Positions 35,166-44,973 of a stretch of DNA of 64,000 bases are shown piece after piece. The stretch is taken from positions 1-64,000 of the forward strand of contig SVDY01000008.1 in the NCBI GenBank assembly GCA_015057665.1, written 5' to 3'. The notes under the pieces were generated by a model. That model saw only the letters and a list, made by a program, of their open reading frames with translations, ran no database searches and had not been told where the DNA came from. A program made the position numbers and the translations under genes. The DNA comes from Lachnospiraceae bacterium. Its GTDB lineage: Bacteria; Bacillota; Clostridia; Lachnospirales; Lachnospiraceae. Position 1 is the first letter of the stretch, and each line of letters opens with the position of its first letter.

Positions 35166-36826
35166 TGAATGAAAAAAAGAGGGAAGTATATGTAGTGGGA
35201 CATAGAAATCCGGATACGGATTCTATATGTTCCGCCATAGCATATGCCAATTTAAAAAATAGAATCAATGAGGACGATTCCATAGAATTTATTCCAAAAC
35301 GTGCCGGACAGATTAATGAGGAGACACATTTCGTTCTGGATTATTTTGACACAAAACATCCGGATTATGTTGTGGATGTAAAACCAAAGGTACGTGATGT
35401 TGAGATTCGCAAGAGTGAAGGTGTTCCAAGAAATCTTTCTTTAAAGAAAGCCTGGGATATTATGAGAGAGAACAAACTTGTTACGCTTCCTATCGTAGAA
35501 GAAGAGGAATTGCAGGGGGTCATAACAATTGGAGATATAGCTTATTCTGACATGGACGTGTATGATAATACAACGGTGGCAAAAGCTTGTACATCTTATA
35601 ATAATATTGTTGAAACTTTAGATGGTGAGATGGTTGTCGGCGATATCAACGGTTATTTTGACAAAGGCAATATTCTTATTGCAACAGCAAACCCGGATCT
35701 TATGGAATCTTTTATTCAGGAGAACGATATGGTGATTCTGGGAAACCGCTATGAATCTCAGCTTTGTGCTATCGAGATGGGAGCCAGCTGTATTGTTATC
35801 ACAATGAATTCTCCCGTTTCCATTACGATTAAGAAGCTTGCCAAAGAAAGAGGAGTTACCGTTATTACAAGTCCATATAATACATATGTAGTAACAAGAC
35901 TTGTGAGCCATAGTATGCCGGTCAGCCATTATATGACAGCAAAGGACCAGTTGATTACTTTTACAACGAAAGACTACGTGGATGACATTCAGAAAATTAT
36001 GGCCAAACACCGTTTCCGTGATTTTCCTATTCTGGACTCCAAAGGACACTATGTGGGCATGATTTCACGCCGTAATTTATTGGATTTAAAACGCAAACAG
36101 ATCATTTTAGTGGATCATAATGAAACAAATCAGGCTGTTGACGGTTATGACGATGCGGAGATTCTAGAGATTATTGACCATCACAGAATCGGTGATATGG
36201 AAACTTTGTCTCCGGTTTATTTTAGAAATCAGCCTGTAGGATGTACGGCAACGATTATCGCACAGATGTATAAGGAAAATCAGATTACCATTGATCCAAA
36301 AACTGCCGGACTGCTTTGTTCTGCCATTCTTTCTGATACTTTAATGTTCCGTTCACCAACATGTACTTTTGTGGATCAGATGACCGCAGAGTATCTTGCG
36401 GATCTTGCTGGAATTAACATTGAAGATTACGCCGCAAAGATGTTCGCTGCAGGCAGTAACCTTACTGAGAAGTCTCCGGAAGAAATCTTTTTCCAGGACT
36501 TCAAGAAATTTGATAATGGTGAGATTATCTTTGGGGTTGGTCAGATTAATTCCATGAATGAAGAGGAATTAAAAGCAATTAAAAACAAATTGGAAGAATA
36601 TCTGGAAAAGGCAAAGGCAGAACAAGGTGTTTCCATGATTTTCTTTATGCTCACAAATATTTTAAATCAGTCTACAGAAATGATTTTCAAAGGAAAGAAC
36701 GCAAAAGAGGCAATTGAGACAGGATTTTCAGTGAAAGCAGACAATGGTTCCGCTGTTCTTCCGGGTGTTGTATCCAGAAAAAAACAATTTATTCCCGCTA
36801 TGCTTCATGTTTTAAGTGAGATGTAA
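35162..36826 (+). CDS. Manganese-dependent inorganic pyrophosphatase with CBS and DRTGG domains
   Basis: A 554-residue family II pyrophosphatase. The DHH catalytic domain begins GHRNPDTDS and is interrupted by a regulatory insert: first CBS (about 80-120), a DRTGG domain (about 125-245), second CBS (about 255-310); the DHH motif DHHRIGD follows and a DHHA2 domain ends the protein. CBS-pyrophosphatases are controlled by adenine nucleotides, including Ap4A. The ATG overlaps the kinase stop as ATGA, so pyrophosphatase output is tied to the two-component operon. Confidence 0.93.
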   Translation: MMNEKKREVYVVGHRNPDTDSICSAIAYANLKNRINEDDSIEFIPKRAGQINEETHFVLDYFDTKHPDYVVDVKPKVRDVEIRKSEGVPRNLSLKKAWDIMRENKLVTLPIVEEEELQGVITIGDIAYSDMDVYDNTTVAKACTSYNNIVETLDGEMVVGDINGYFDKGNILIATANPDLMESFIQENDMVILGNRYESQLCAIEMGASCIVITMNSPVSITIKKLAKERGVTVITSPYNTYVVTRLVSHSMPVSHYMTAKDQLITFTTKDYVDDIQKIMAKHRFRDFPILDSKGHYVGMISRRNLLDLKRKQIILVDHNETNQAVDGYDDAEILEIIDHHRIGDMETLSPVYFRNQPVGCTATIIAQMYKENQITIDPKTAGLLCSAILSDTLMFRSPTCTFVDQMTAEYLADLAGINIEDYAAKMFAAGSNLTEKSPEEIFFQDFKKFDNGEIIFGVGQINSMNEEELKAIKNKLEEYLEKAKAEQGVSMIFFMLTNILNQSTEMIFKGKNAKEAIETGFSVKADNGSAVLPGVVSRKKQFIPAMLHVLSEM

Positions 36827-37090
36827 GTACTGTTTTTATACAATATTTATAAAAATGATTATATATTTTTAGAACAATGTATCAATCGATTTTTGTAGAT
36901 TGACAATAATATACCTATTAGGTGTCATTACAGTGCAAAAATTTATCTTTTGATAACATGACATTTCATATGGGCTGATGTATTATAGTTATAGTAATCC
37001 CCTAAGTTAAAGGTTAGTATTATGTAAATGATGTTCGCTTTGAGTTTTGCCCCTCTTTGTGAGCATCTTTTGCATTTTATGGAGATTTTT
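36827..37090. other. 264-bp AT-rich intergenic region with a small inverted repeat
   Basis: No gene is seen. It holds TTGACA at about 36900 followed by an ACCTA-T-TAGGT palindrome and TGTCA, so TGACA and TGTCA form an inverted repeat around the palindrome; this may be a promoter with an operator. A second TGACAT ... TATTAT pair near 36960-36990 is another candidate promoter. Confidence 0.35.
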
Positions 37091-39454
37091 ATGTTTGAGT
37101 TAAAAAACAATGTTATTAGAATATCAGTACGTCATTTAGTAGAGTTTCTATTTCGTAAAGGGGATATTAGAAGCGGACAGGGAGCAGTACAGAGTGAGAA
37201 AGGAATGGAAGCCGGAAGCCGCATTCACAGAAAAATCCAAAAATCCATGCCTGTTTCCTATGAGGCAGAAGTTTCGTTAAAAAAGAAGGTCAAAGGTAGA
37301 GAATATGACATTATCATTGAAGGACGGGCAGATGGTATTGACAAAAGAACAGATAGTCTTCTCATTGACGAGATTAAAGGAACATATCAGAATCTGGATA
37401 ATATGAAGGAAGCAGATCAGCTTCACAAAGCGCAGGCCATGTGTTATGCATTGATGTACCTTCAGGAAAGGATTTATCCTGAAGTGACCATCCAGATTAC
37501 ATACTGTAATCTGGATACAGAAGAGATACGGAGATTTCAGGAGGTATGGACAAAAGAAAACTTGGAACAGTGGTTTTCTGATATGCTGGATCAGTTATTT
37601 GTATTTACAGATATCATCTACGAGTCCCATAGGAATGGTATAGAGTCTGCATCACAACTGCCATTTCCTTTTGAATACCGAAAAGGACAAAAAGATATGG
37701 CAGCAACTGTGTACTATGCAGTACGGGAGAAGAGAAAATTATTTGTACAGGCACCGACGGGTGTAGGAAAGACGATGTCCACGTTGTATCCTTCAATCAA
37801 AGCCCTTGGAGAGGAGAAAGCATCCCGAATTTTTTATCTTACAGCCAAGACCATTACAAGGACTGTTGCAGAGGAAAGCATGGAGACTCTTCAGAAAAAG
37901 GGACTTAATATGCGGTTTGTGACAATTACAGCCAAAGATAAGTTATGTGTCTGTGAAAAGAGAGACTGTAATCCGGATACCTGTGAACGGGCAAAAGGTC
38001 ATTATGACAGGGTGAATCAGGCTATTTATGAACTGGTTCGTTCAGAAAAGAAAATAAAACGAGACGTAATTTTGGAATATGCAGATCGTTTTTGTGTCTG
38101 TCCCTATGAATTATGCCTGGATGTCAGTACTTTCGCTGATATCATTATATGTGATTATAATTATGCCTTTGATCCAACAGTGAAACTGAAACGATATTTT
38201 CAGGGGACAAAAGGTGATTACATTTTTCTCATAGATGAAACTCACAATCTGGTGGAGCGGGCCAGGGAGATGTATTCCGCTGTTTTAAATAAAAAAGATA
38301 TTTTAAACTGCAGAAAGATTTTAAAAGAAATAGATAAACGAACGGTTAAGAAATTGAACCATGCAAACCAGAAGATGCTGGAATTAAAAAAGGAATCAGA
38401 TGGATTTACTATATACGAAGATGTGGATTCTCTTTATCTGTTTCTTGTCAGATTGAAAACGGAGATGGACCGTTTCTGGGAAGAAGATCAGAAGTTTGAA
38501 GAACGGGAAAAGGTATTGGATTTTTATTTTCAACTGTGCCGGTTTATCTCTGTATATGAGAATCTTGACCACTGTTATAAGATATATGGAGAGATGGGCG
38601 CTGAAGATTTTTATATCAAACTATACTGTATTCAGCCATGTAATCAACTGGCAGAATCTTTATCCAAGGCGGTGTCAGCCATTTTCTTTTCCGCAACCAT
38701 TCTTCCGGTAGAATATTACAAACAGGTGCTTTGCGGGAACAAAGATGAATATGCCGTGTATATACCTACTCCTTTTGAAGAGAAAAAGAGGGCTCTCATG
38801 ATTGGAGAAGACGTGAGCAGTTTGTACCAGCGCCGGAATCATCAGGAGTATTACAAAATATATCTGCATATTATTAGTGTTATTACGGCAAGAAAAGGAA
38901 ACTATATTGTATTTTTTCCATCATATCAGTTTATGGAAGAGGTAGTAGATATTCTTTATGATGAAGGATATCCATATGATTATGATCTTTTGGTACAGGA
39001 CAGCTCTATGATGGAAAAAGATAAAGAAGCCTTTTTAAAAAGGTTTGAAGAAGGGCCTATACTTGCCTGCTGTGTTCTAGGCGGAGTCTTTTCCGAGGGC
39101 ATCGATCTGATTGGTGAAAAACTCATTGGTACTATCATGGTAGGTACCGGTCTTCCTCAGGTTTCTTCTGAGAGAAATCTGCTTAAAGATTATTATGAAG
39201 AGTCAGGAGAAGATGGATTTGCATACGCTTATCTTTATCCCGGAATGAATAAAGTGTTACAGGCGGCCGGCAGAGTCATCCGTACAACGGAAGATGAGGG
39301 AGTTATTCTTTTGCTTGACGAGCGTTTTCTAAAACCATATTATCAGAAAATGTTTCCAAGAGAATGGACCAGTTATCAAGTTGTGAATCGTTATAATAGT
39401 AAGCAGGCAATTACAGAATTTTGGGATGGAAGGAAAAAGGATGAAATACAATAA
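37091..39454 (+). CDS. PD-(D/E)XK nuclease - Rad3/DinG-type helicase fusion
   Basis: A 787-residue protein. The N-terminal part (about 1-150) has a RecB/Cas4-like nuclease pattern: GRADGI, LIDEIKG and a following QAMCYALM. The rest is a superfamily 2 Rad3/DinG helicase: motif I APTGVGKT, four Cys in a likely iron-sulfur site (CVCEKRDCNPDTC and FCVCPYELC), motif II DETH (a DEAH variant), FSATI and a C-terminal QAAGRVIRT. Likely DNA repair. The frame is open from 37028; GGAG sets the ATG at 37091. Overlaps sfsA by 14 bases. Confidence 0.88.
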   Translation: MFELKNNVIRISVRHLVEFLFRKGDIRSGQGAVQSEKGMEAGSRIHRKIQKSMPVSYEAEVSLKKKVKGREYDIIIEGRADGIDKRTDSLLIDEIKGTYQNLDNMKEADQLHKAQAMCYALMYLQERIYPEVTIQITYCNLDTEEIRRFQEVWTKENLEQWFSDMLDQLFVFTDIIYESHRNGIESASQLPFPFEYRKGQKDMAATVYYAVREKRKLFVQAPTGVGKTMSTLYPSIKALGEEKASRIFYLTAKTITRTVAEESMETLQKKGLNMRFVTITAKDKLCVCEKRDCNPDTCERAKGHYDRVNQAIYELVRSEKKIKRDVILEYADRFCVCPYELCLDVSTFADIIICDYNYAFDPTVKLKRYFQGTKGDYIFLIDETHNLVERAREMYSAVLNKKDILNCRKILKEIDKRTVKKLNHANQKMLELKKESDGFTIYEDVDSLYLFLVRLKTEMDRFWEEDQKFEEREKVLDFYFQLCRFISVYENLDHCYKIYGEMGAEDFYIKLYCIQPCNQLAESLSKAVSAIFFSATILPVEYYKQVLCGNKDEYAVYIPTPFEEKKRALMIGEDVSSLYQRRNHQEYYKIYLHIISVITARKGNYIVFFPSYQFMEEVVDILYDEGYPYDYDLLVQDSSMMEKDKEAFLKRFEEGPILACCVLGGVFSEGIDLIGEKLIGTIMVGTGLPQVSSERNLLKDYYEESGEDGFAYAYLYPGMNKVLQAAGRVIRTTEDEGVILLLDERFLKPYYQKMFPREWTSYQVVNRYNSKQAITEFWDGRKKDEIQ

Positions 39455-40121
39455 TGTGAAAGAAGCTGTATTTATAAAGCGGCCAAACCGTTTCCTTGCA
39501 CATATAGAGATAGAAGACAAGGAAGAAATCTGTCATGTAAAAAACACGGGACGCCTTGGTGAATTGCTTCTTTCAGGCGCAAAAGTATATGTAAGTCAGA
39601 CAGATAATCCAAAGAGAAAGACAAAATACTCTCTGATTGCTGTTGAAAAAGAGGGAATCCTTTATAATATTGATTCTCAGGCACCGAACCAGCTTGCCTT
39701 AGAATGGATAAAAGAAGGAAGATTTAGAAAAGATATTACCGTTGTCAAACCGGAGAAGACATACAAAAATTCCAGATTTGACCTCTATATGGAGACAGAG
39801 GATAAGAAAATTTTTATGGAAGTGAAAGGTGTGACACTGAATCAGAATGGGATTGGCATGTTTCCTGATGCTCCTACGGAACGTGGGAAAAAGCATGTTC
39901 TTGAATTGTGTGATGCTGTAGAAGAAGGGTATGAGGCATATATCCTGTTTGTGGTGAAATTTAAACCGGTTCATGGTTTTTCACCAAATACAGAGCGTCA
40001 TCCGGATTTTATAGAAAGTCTTCAATATGCCAGAGAGAAAGGGGTTCATATTATGGCTGTCTGCTGCCAGACCGCTCCGGATCATATTTGTATTGATAAG
40101 ACAATTCCTGTTTTCCTGTAA
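39441..40121 (+). CDS. sfsA: SfsA family protein (sugar fermentation stimulation protein homologue)
   Basis: A 226-residue protein with an N-terminal OB-type region (FIKRPNRFLAHIEI, CHVKNTGRLGELL) and a C-terminal nuclease-like core (FDLYMETEDKKIFMEVKGVTL) as in SfsA. The E. coli member was described as a DNA-binding regulator of maltose genes, but the fold suggests a nuclease. The start at 39441 is preceded by GGAAGG and lies inside the helicase gene, so the two are translated together. Confidence 0.88.
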   Translation: MKYNNVKEAVFIKRPNRFLAHIEIEDKEEICHVKNTGRLGELLLSGAKVYVSQTDNPKRKTKYSLIAVEKEGILYNIDSQAPNQLALEWIKEGRFRKDITVVKPEKTYKNSRFDLYMETEDKKIFMEVKGVTLNQNGIGMFPDAPTERGKKHVLELCDAVEEGYEAYILFVVKFKPVHGFSPNTERHPDFIESLQYAREKGVHIMAVCCQTAPDHICIDKTIPVFL

Positions 40122-40182
40122 GCTGTTCTCTTTTTATCAACTTTGTCATATAGTTAAGTAATCTTACTTCGAGGCACGATCT

Positions 40183-40419
40183 ATGTTCCGGGAAATTCTG
40201 ATTCATATAAACGGCACCAAATCCATCACCATTGAGAATTATAAAAATATCCTTGATTACAAAGATGATTTTATCCTGATCCAGGGAAAAGAGGAAAACC
40301 TTTGTATTACCGGGAAGTCATTTCGTATTGATTATTTTACCCATGAGAGTATGTGCATTACAGGAACAGTGGAGAAATTAGAGTTCCGAAGTGCCGGAAT
40401 GAAAAGTGACAGGAGGTAA
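40183..40419 (+). CDS. yqfC: YabP/YqfC family sporulation protein
   Basis: A 78-residue protein of the YqfC/YabP family, mostly beta strands (LIHINGTKSITIENYKNIL, NLCITGKSFRIDYFTHESMCITGTVEKLEF). In spore formers the family is made in the mother cell during engulfment. It sits 6 bases before yqfD, the same pair order as in Bacillus. The start lacks a strong ribosome site. Confidence 0.85.
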   Translation: MFREILIHINGTKSITIENYKNILDYKDDFILIQGKEENLCITGKSFRIDYFTHESMCITGTVEKLEFRSAGMKSDRR

Positions 40420-40425
40420 AAAACT

Positions 40426-41619
40426 ATGTTTTCCTTTTTTCGAATCATGGGCGGTTATTGTAAAGTAAAGATAAATGGAGCAGGAAAAGAAAGATTTTTA
40501 AATCTTTGTAAAAATAAAAAGATTCTAATCTGGAATCTTAGAAGAATAGAAGAAGGATATACATTTTATGTGAGTTATAAGGCGCATAAAATGCTCAATG
40601 ATATTGGAGAAAAATCAAATACACATATTGAGATAGAAGGGAAGTATGGTCTTCCCTTTTTTTTATATCGTCATAAAAAAAGAAAAATGTTTTATGGCGG
40701 CATGCTTTTGTTTGTTCTTGCAGTCTATATATTGTCTCTTTTTATATGGGATATTCAGATTATGGGAACAGAAAACTATACAACAGATGAAATCGAAACC
40801 TATCTGGCGGAAAAAGGAATTCATACAGGAATTTTAAAAAAGAAGATAGACTGTTCTCTTTTAGAAGAAAGAATTCGTGAGGATTTTACAGATACAGCAT
40901 GGGTGTCCTGTGACTTGGAAGGTACATTACTGACTGTCCATGTAAAAGAAAGTATTGATACAAAAGATATGACCAGAAACGAAGAGGAAACAGCAAATGA
41001 TATTATTGCATCAAGAGACGGAGTAATTGAATCAATTGTTACCAGAAGCGGCACACCTCTTGTGAAGCAGGGGATGGAAGTAAAGCAGGGTGACACTTTG
41101 ATTTCCGGCATCATTTATTATTACAACGATTATGATGAATTATTAGAAACTAATAAAATCAGTGCTGATGGAGATGTTAAGGCGAGAACATCCTATACGT
41201 ATAAAGAATCTTTTCCATTATCTTATTACGAAAAGGAATATACGGGACAAATCGCAAAAGAATATACACTCATGATTCATGGTAATGCACTTCCGGCTGT
41301 TGGAAAAAGAAATTCTTATCCGGTTGCGGATACAATAACAGAAATCTATCCTCTGAAAATAGGAAAATCTTTTTATCTTCCTCTTTCCTTACAAATTAAA
41401 AAACAAATGGAGTATGAGCCTGAACCGGTTTCATTATCCGAGCAGGAAGCCAAAGAAAAAGCAGAAGAAAAAAAACTGTATTATTTGAAAGAACTAAAGT
41501 CTCAGGGAAAAGAGATTCGTAAGGAAGAATTTCAGATTGAAATTATGGAAGGGGAATGTGTAATAAAAGGGACGGTGGAAGTAGTTGAGTCTATCGGTAA
41601 AATCAGAAACATTCCTTGA
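40426..41619 (+). CDS. yqfD: Sporulation protein YqfD
   Basis: A 397-residue membrane protein with one clear transmembrane segment (about 90-110) after a soluble N-terminal domain, then a long extracytoplasmic part that includes a short POTRA-like segment (about 112-180, IMGTENYTTDEIETYL) and a lipoyl/barrel-sandwich-like stretch (VKQGMEVKQGDTLISG). This layout matches YqfD. AGGAGG precedes the ATG. It marks the source lineage as endospore-forming or derived from one. Confidence 0.88.
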   Translation: MFSFFRIMGGYCKVKINGAGKERFLNLCKNKKILIWNLRRIEEGYTFYVSYKAHKMLNDIGEKSNTHIEIEGKYGLPFFLYRHKKRKMFYGGMLLFVLAVYILSLFIWDIQIMGTENYTTDEIETYLAEKGIHTGILKKKIDCSLLEERIREDFTDTAWVSCDLEGTLLTVHVKESIDTKDMTRNEEETANDIIASRDGVIESIVTRSGTPLVKQGMEVKQGDTLISGIIYYYNDYDELLETNKISADGDVKARTSYTYKESFPLSYYEKEYTGQIAKEYTLMIHGNALPAVGKRNSYPVADTITEIYPLKIGKSFYLPLSLQIKKQMEYEPEPVSLSEQEAKEKAEEKKLYYLKELKSQGKEIRKEEFQIEIMEGECVIKGTVEVVESIGKIRNIP

Positions 41620-41644
41620 AAAACACATTGGACTGCGATATAAT
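41616..41644 (+). promoter_or_regulatory. Promoter of phoH-ybeY
   Basis: TTGAAA (41616-41621, overlapping the yqfD stop), 17-base spacer, TATAAT (41639-41644). Confidence 0.75.
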
Positions 41645-41699
41645 CTTAGAATATCAGTTTTACTGACTTGTAACTTAAATGAAAGTGAGGATAACTCCT

Positions 41700-42710
41700 T
41701 TGAATACAGAACAGATTGTATTTGACACCATGGAACAGCAGCAGGCTGTATTTGGAACACGAGATGAAAATATTAAAATCATAGAAAAGGCATTGTCTGT
41801 CATTATTGTTTTGCGTGATTCCAGAATTGAAATCAACGGTAAAACAGAACGAAGCATTGAACTTGCAGCAGAGACGATCAATTCTCTTATTCGTCTTTAT
41901 GAAGAAGGAGAAGTGCCAAAGACAGATACCGTTTTCCGGCTTTTAGAATCAGCCAGCAGCGGAGATACAGAAGAAACCTTTAAGGCGATGGAAGACATCG
42001 TCGTAATGTGTCATAGAGGCCAGCCGGTCAAATGTAAAACAATCGGACAGCAGAATTATGTAAAAGCATTAAAAGAGAAAACGATTACACTTTGTATTGG
42101 TCCGGCCGGAACAGGTAAAACTTATCTTGCTGTAGCACAGGCAGTGGCAGAGCTGAACAGAGGTGAGATTGAGAGAATCATTATGAGCCGTCCTGCGATC
42201 GAAGCCGGAGAAGAACGTCTTGGTTTCCTTCCGGGGGATCTGGCTCAGAAGGTCGATCCATATCTTCGTCCTCTATATGATGCCTTGAATGACATTCTTG
42301 GTGCTGAGAAGGCAAAGAAACTGCAGGAAAGAGGTACCATTGAGATCGCACCATTGGCTTACATGAGAGGCCGTACTTTAAATCATGCCCGTGTTATCAT
42401 TGATGAGAGTCAGAATGCATCTCTTCCAACACTTAAGATGGCACTGACTCGTCTTGGCGAAGGTTCTAAGATGGTACTTACCGGTGATGTGACACAGATT
42501 GACCTTCCTCACAAACAGGATTCCGGTCTGGAACGTTGTGCGGAGATCCTAAAGACCGTAGATGATATAGCCATTATGCGTCTGAATAACCGCGACGTAA
42601 TCCGTCACAAATTAGTGCGTGACATTGTTGCTGCATTTGAAAAAGCAGAGAAGGCAAAACAGGCGAAACAGGAGCGCAAAAAGAAATATGACAATAACAG
42701 TGGAAAATGA
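41700..42710 (+). CDS. phoH: PhoH family ATPase
   Basis: A 336-residue protein with an N-terminal KH-like region and a superfamily 1-like ATPase core: Walker A GPAGTGKT near residue 138, Walker B VIIDESQNAS, SRPAIEAGEERLGFLPGD. Usually paired with ybeY, as here, and linked to RNA metabolism. The start is uncertain: TTG at 41700 has GTGAGG upstream; the in-frame ATG at 41679 would add seven residues but has no site. Overlaps ybeY by 23 bases. Confidence 0.9.
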   Translation: MNTEQIVFDTMEQQQAVFGTRDENIKIIEKALSVIIVLRDSRIEINGKTERSIELAAETINSLIRLYEEGEVPKTDTVFRLLESASSGDTEETFKAMEDIVVMCHRGQPVKCKTIGQQNYVKALKEKTITLCIGPAGTGKTYLAVAQAVAELNRGEIERIIMSRPAIEAGEERLGFLPGDLAQKVDPYLRPLYDALNDILGAEKAKKLQERGTIEIAPLAYMRGRTLNHARVIIDESQNASLPTLKMALTRLGEGSKMVLTGDVTQIDLPHKQDSGLERCAEILKTVDDIAIMRLNNRDVIRHKLVRDIVAAFEKAEKAKQAKQERKKKYDNNSGK

Positions 42711-43188
42711 ATATAACGGCAATATGCCTAAGAATTATAAAACCATTATCGAGAGAGTAGTGGAAGCAGCCTGTGATTATGTGGAATGCCCTTTTGAAAC
42801 CTGTGTTGATGTTCTTCTTACAGATAATGAAGTGATTCATGAGATTAATCTGGAACAAAGACAGATTGACAGACCGACAGATGTTCTTTCATTTCCAATG
42901 AATGAATATGCTGAACAGGGTAATTTTGATGACATGGAGGAGATGGGTTGCTTCAATCCGGAATCCGGAGAACTGATGCTCGGAGATATTGTAATCTCTA
43001 TCGATAAAGTATATGCCCAGGCAGAAGAATTTGGACACAGTCCGGAAAGAGAGATTGCTTTTCTTGTAGCACACAGCATGCTTCATTTATTCGGATATGA
43101 CCATATGGAGGACGGAGAACGTCTGATCATGGAAGAAAAACAAAAGGAAATCCTTAATAAAACAGGATATACAAGAGATTTTATCTAG
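42688..43188 (+). CDS. ybeY: Endoribonuclease YbeY
   Basis: A 166-residue zinc-dependent endoribonuclease needed for 16S rRNA 3' end maturation. The zinc site HSMLHLFGYDH has the three His ligands of the family. The frame extends upstream, but the ATG at 42688 lies after GGAG within phoH and gives the normal family length. Co-translated with phoH. Confidence 0.92.
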   Translation: MTITVENEYNGNMPKNYKTIIERVVEAACDYVECPFETCVDVLLTDNEVIHEINLEQRQIDRPTDVLSFPMNEYAEQGNFDDMEEMGCFNPESGELMLGDIVISIDKVYAQAEEFGHSPEREIAFLVAHSMLHLFGYDHMEDGERLIMEEKQKEILNKTGYTRDFI

Positions 43189-43239
43189 TATAAATATCGG
43201 AATCCGGCCAATACTTTCCATATAGAAAGGAGGCTGGAC

Positions 43240-43563
43240 ATGAAATTGTTAAAATATCTTTTTCTTTTTGTCTTTATCATAATAGCTGTTATGTTTTTTT
43301 GGTATTTTACAGAAGATCATAGGGATGCAAAAGGAAGTACTTTGGTACACTCAGAAGCTGATTCTTTACAGGATGCTCCTTCTTATTATATAAAGATAAA
43401 GGGAGACCGCATTATTATATATAATAAAGATCATAGTGTATATGAATACACAGATTTGGAACCGGAATTTCTTCCGGAAGATATTACATTAGAACTGGAA
43501 CGGGGAATTCATTTTCGTAACCAGGAAGAACTATATGAATTTTTAGAAACTTATTCAAGCTGA
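43240..43563 (+). CDS. Membrane-anchored small protein, unknown
   Basis: A 107-residue protein: one N-terminal hydrophobic segment (about 5-22, YLFLFVFIIIAVMFFWYF), then an outside beta-rich part (YYIKIKGDRIIIYNKDHSVYEYTDL) ending in an acidic helix. The outside part has the look of a short BofC-type or similar C-terminal domain, but I cannot assign it. AAGGAGG precedes the ATG. It follows ybeY by 51 bases. Confidence 0.65.
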   Translation: MKLLKYLFLFVFIIIAVMFFWYFTEDHRDAKGSTLVHSEADSLQDAPSYYIKIKGDRIIIYNKDHSVYEYTDLEPEFLPEDITLELERGIHFRNQEELYEFLETYSS

Positions 43564-43636
43564 TAGAACGGATGAAATTAAAGCAAAGAAAATAGGATAA
43601 GAAAACATAAGAAGATAACAGGAGAAGAAAACAGGA

Positions 43637-44905
43637 ATGAAGTACAATACAATCATTGTCGGGGCAGGAGCTGCCGGCCTTATGGCAGCCTGTGAATTGT
43701 CTTTTCATACAGATTCTGTGCTGGTGATTGACCGAATGGATGCACCCGGAAAGAAGATTCTTGCTACAGGAAACGGCAAATGTAATATGACAAACCTATA
43801 TATGGAAAGAAACTGTTTTCGAGGAACAGGAGGAGATCTGGCTTTTCAGACAAGTCGGATAATGACACCGGAAGCAGTAAGGGAATACTTCTTCCGTCTG
43901 GGTCTTCTTACCATGGAAAGAAACGGCTATGTATATCCGATTACAGAGCAGGCAAAAACAGTCCTGAAAACCCTTTTGTTTCATCTGGAAAAGAAAAACA
44001 TACCGATCCGTCTTGGAGAAAGAGTTCTCTCTGTAAAGCCGGATAAAAATAAAGGTTTTACAATTGAGACTGATAGTTCTGTATATAAGGCAGAACATGT
44101 AATTCTTGCATGCGGAGGCAAAGCTTCTCCTAATCTTGGAAGTGATGGAAGCGGTTATGATTTGTTGAAACAATTGAAGATTAAAATGAATAAACCTCTC
44201 CCGGCTCTTACGGGACTCTGTTCATCAAAGAAAATGTTCAAATCTTTATCTGGTGTGCGTACGAAAGGCTGTATCTCTTACTTTGGAAAAGACGGTCATT
44301 ACACAAAAGAGACAGGAGAAATACAGCTTGCAGCTTATGGTATTTCAGGAATTCCCGTATTTCAGATCAGCCGTTATGTCATAGAAGATCTGGAAAAGGA
44401 ACGAGAACGGATGGCCGGTAAAGAAAAAGAAAAAAACATCTCCGTGGAAGTGTTGTTTGACTTTTTCCCGGATATGACTTTTCAGGATTTAAAAGCAGCA
44501 TTTTACTGTCTGCGTAAGATAGAAGGTGCAACATGTGCAGATGTTCTCGGCGGAGTCGTCCATGAGAAATGGGTACCTGTTCTTCTTGGGGAGAGCGGTA
44601 TTTCTCCAAAAGATGCCCCGGATACGGTGCCTGAGAAAAAATGGAACAAGCTGATACAGTTTTTAAAGCAGTATCCCATTCCAATTAACGGGTATCGTGG
44701 ATTTGAATTTGCACAGGCATGTCAGGGCGGTGCCATGGAATCTGAACTTACGAAGCAGATGGAATCTGTGAAATACCCAGGACTATATGTGACAGGAGAA
44801 CTGGTGGACGTGGACGGAACCTGTGGCGGATACAATCTTCACTGGGCATTCACAAGCGGATATGTTGCAGCAAAGAATATTGTATCAAAATCTTGTGAGA
44901 AATAA
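43637..44905 (+). CDS. HI0933/YhiN-family FAD-dependent oxidoreductase
   Basis: A 422-residue flavoprotein. FAD site IIVGAGAAGLMAACELS at the N-terminus, the family segment GKKILATGNGKCNMTN, and the closing GELVDVDGTCGGYNLHWAFTSG typical of YhiN/HI0933. The substrate is not known. ACAGGAG precedes the ATG. It is followed by a second, distinct flavoprotein gene and then the proline genes. Confidence 0.9.
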   Translation: MKYNTIIVGAGAAGLMAACELSFHTDSVLVIDRMDAPGKKILATGNGKCNMTNLYMERNCFRGTGGDLAFQTSRIMTPEAVREYFFRLGLLTMERNGYVYPITEQAKTVLKTLLFHLEKKNIPIRLGERVLSVKPDKNKGFTIETDSSVYKAEHVILACGGKASPNLGSDGSGYDLLKQLKIKMNKPLPALTGLCSSKKMFKSLSGVRTKGCISYFGKDGHYTKETGEIQLAAYGISGIPVFQISRYVIEDLEKERERMAGKEKEKNISVEVLFDFFPDMTFQDLKAAFYCLRKIEGATCADVLGGVVHEKWVPVLLGESGISPKDAPDTVPEKKWNKLIQFLKQYPIPINGYRGFEFAQACQGGAMESELTKQMESVKYPGLYVTGELVDVDGTCGGYNLHWAFTSGYVAAKNIVSKSCEK

Positions 44906-44973
44906 GATAAGAGGATGACCGTTTACTATGAATGATACAGGAATGTAAGATAGAGATAACAGGAGAGAAGAGA

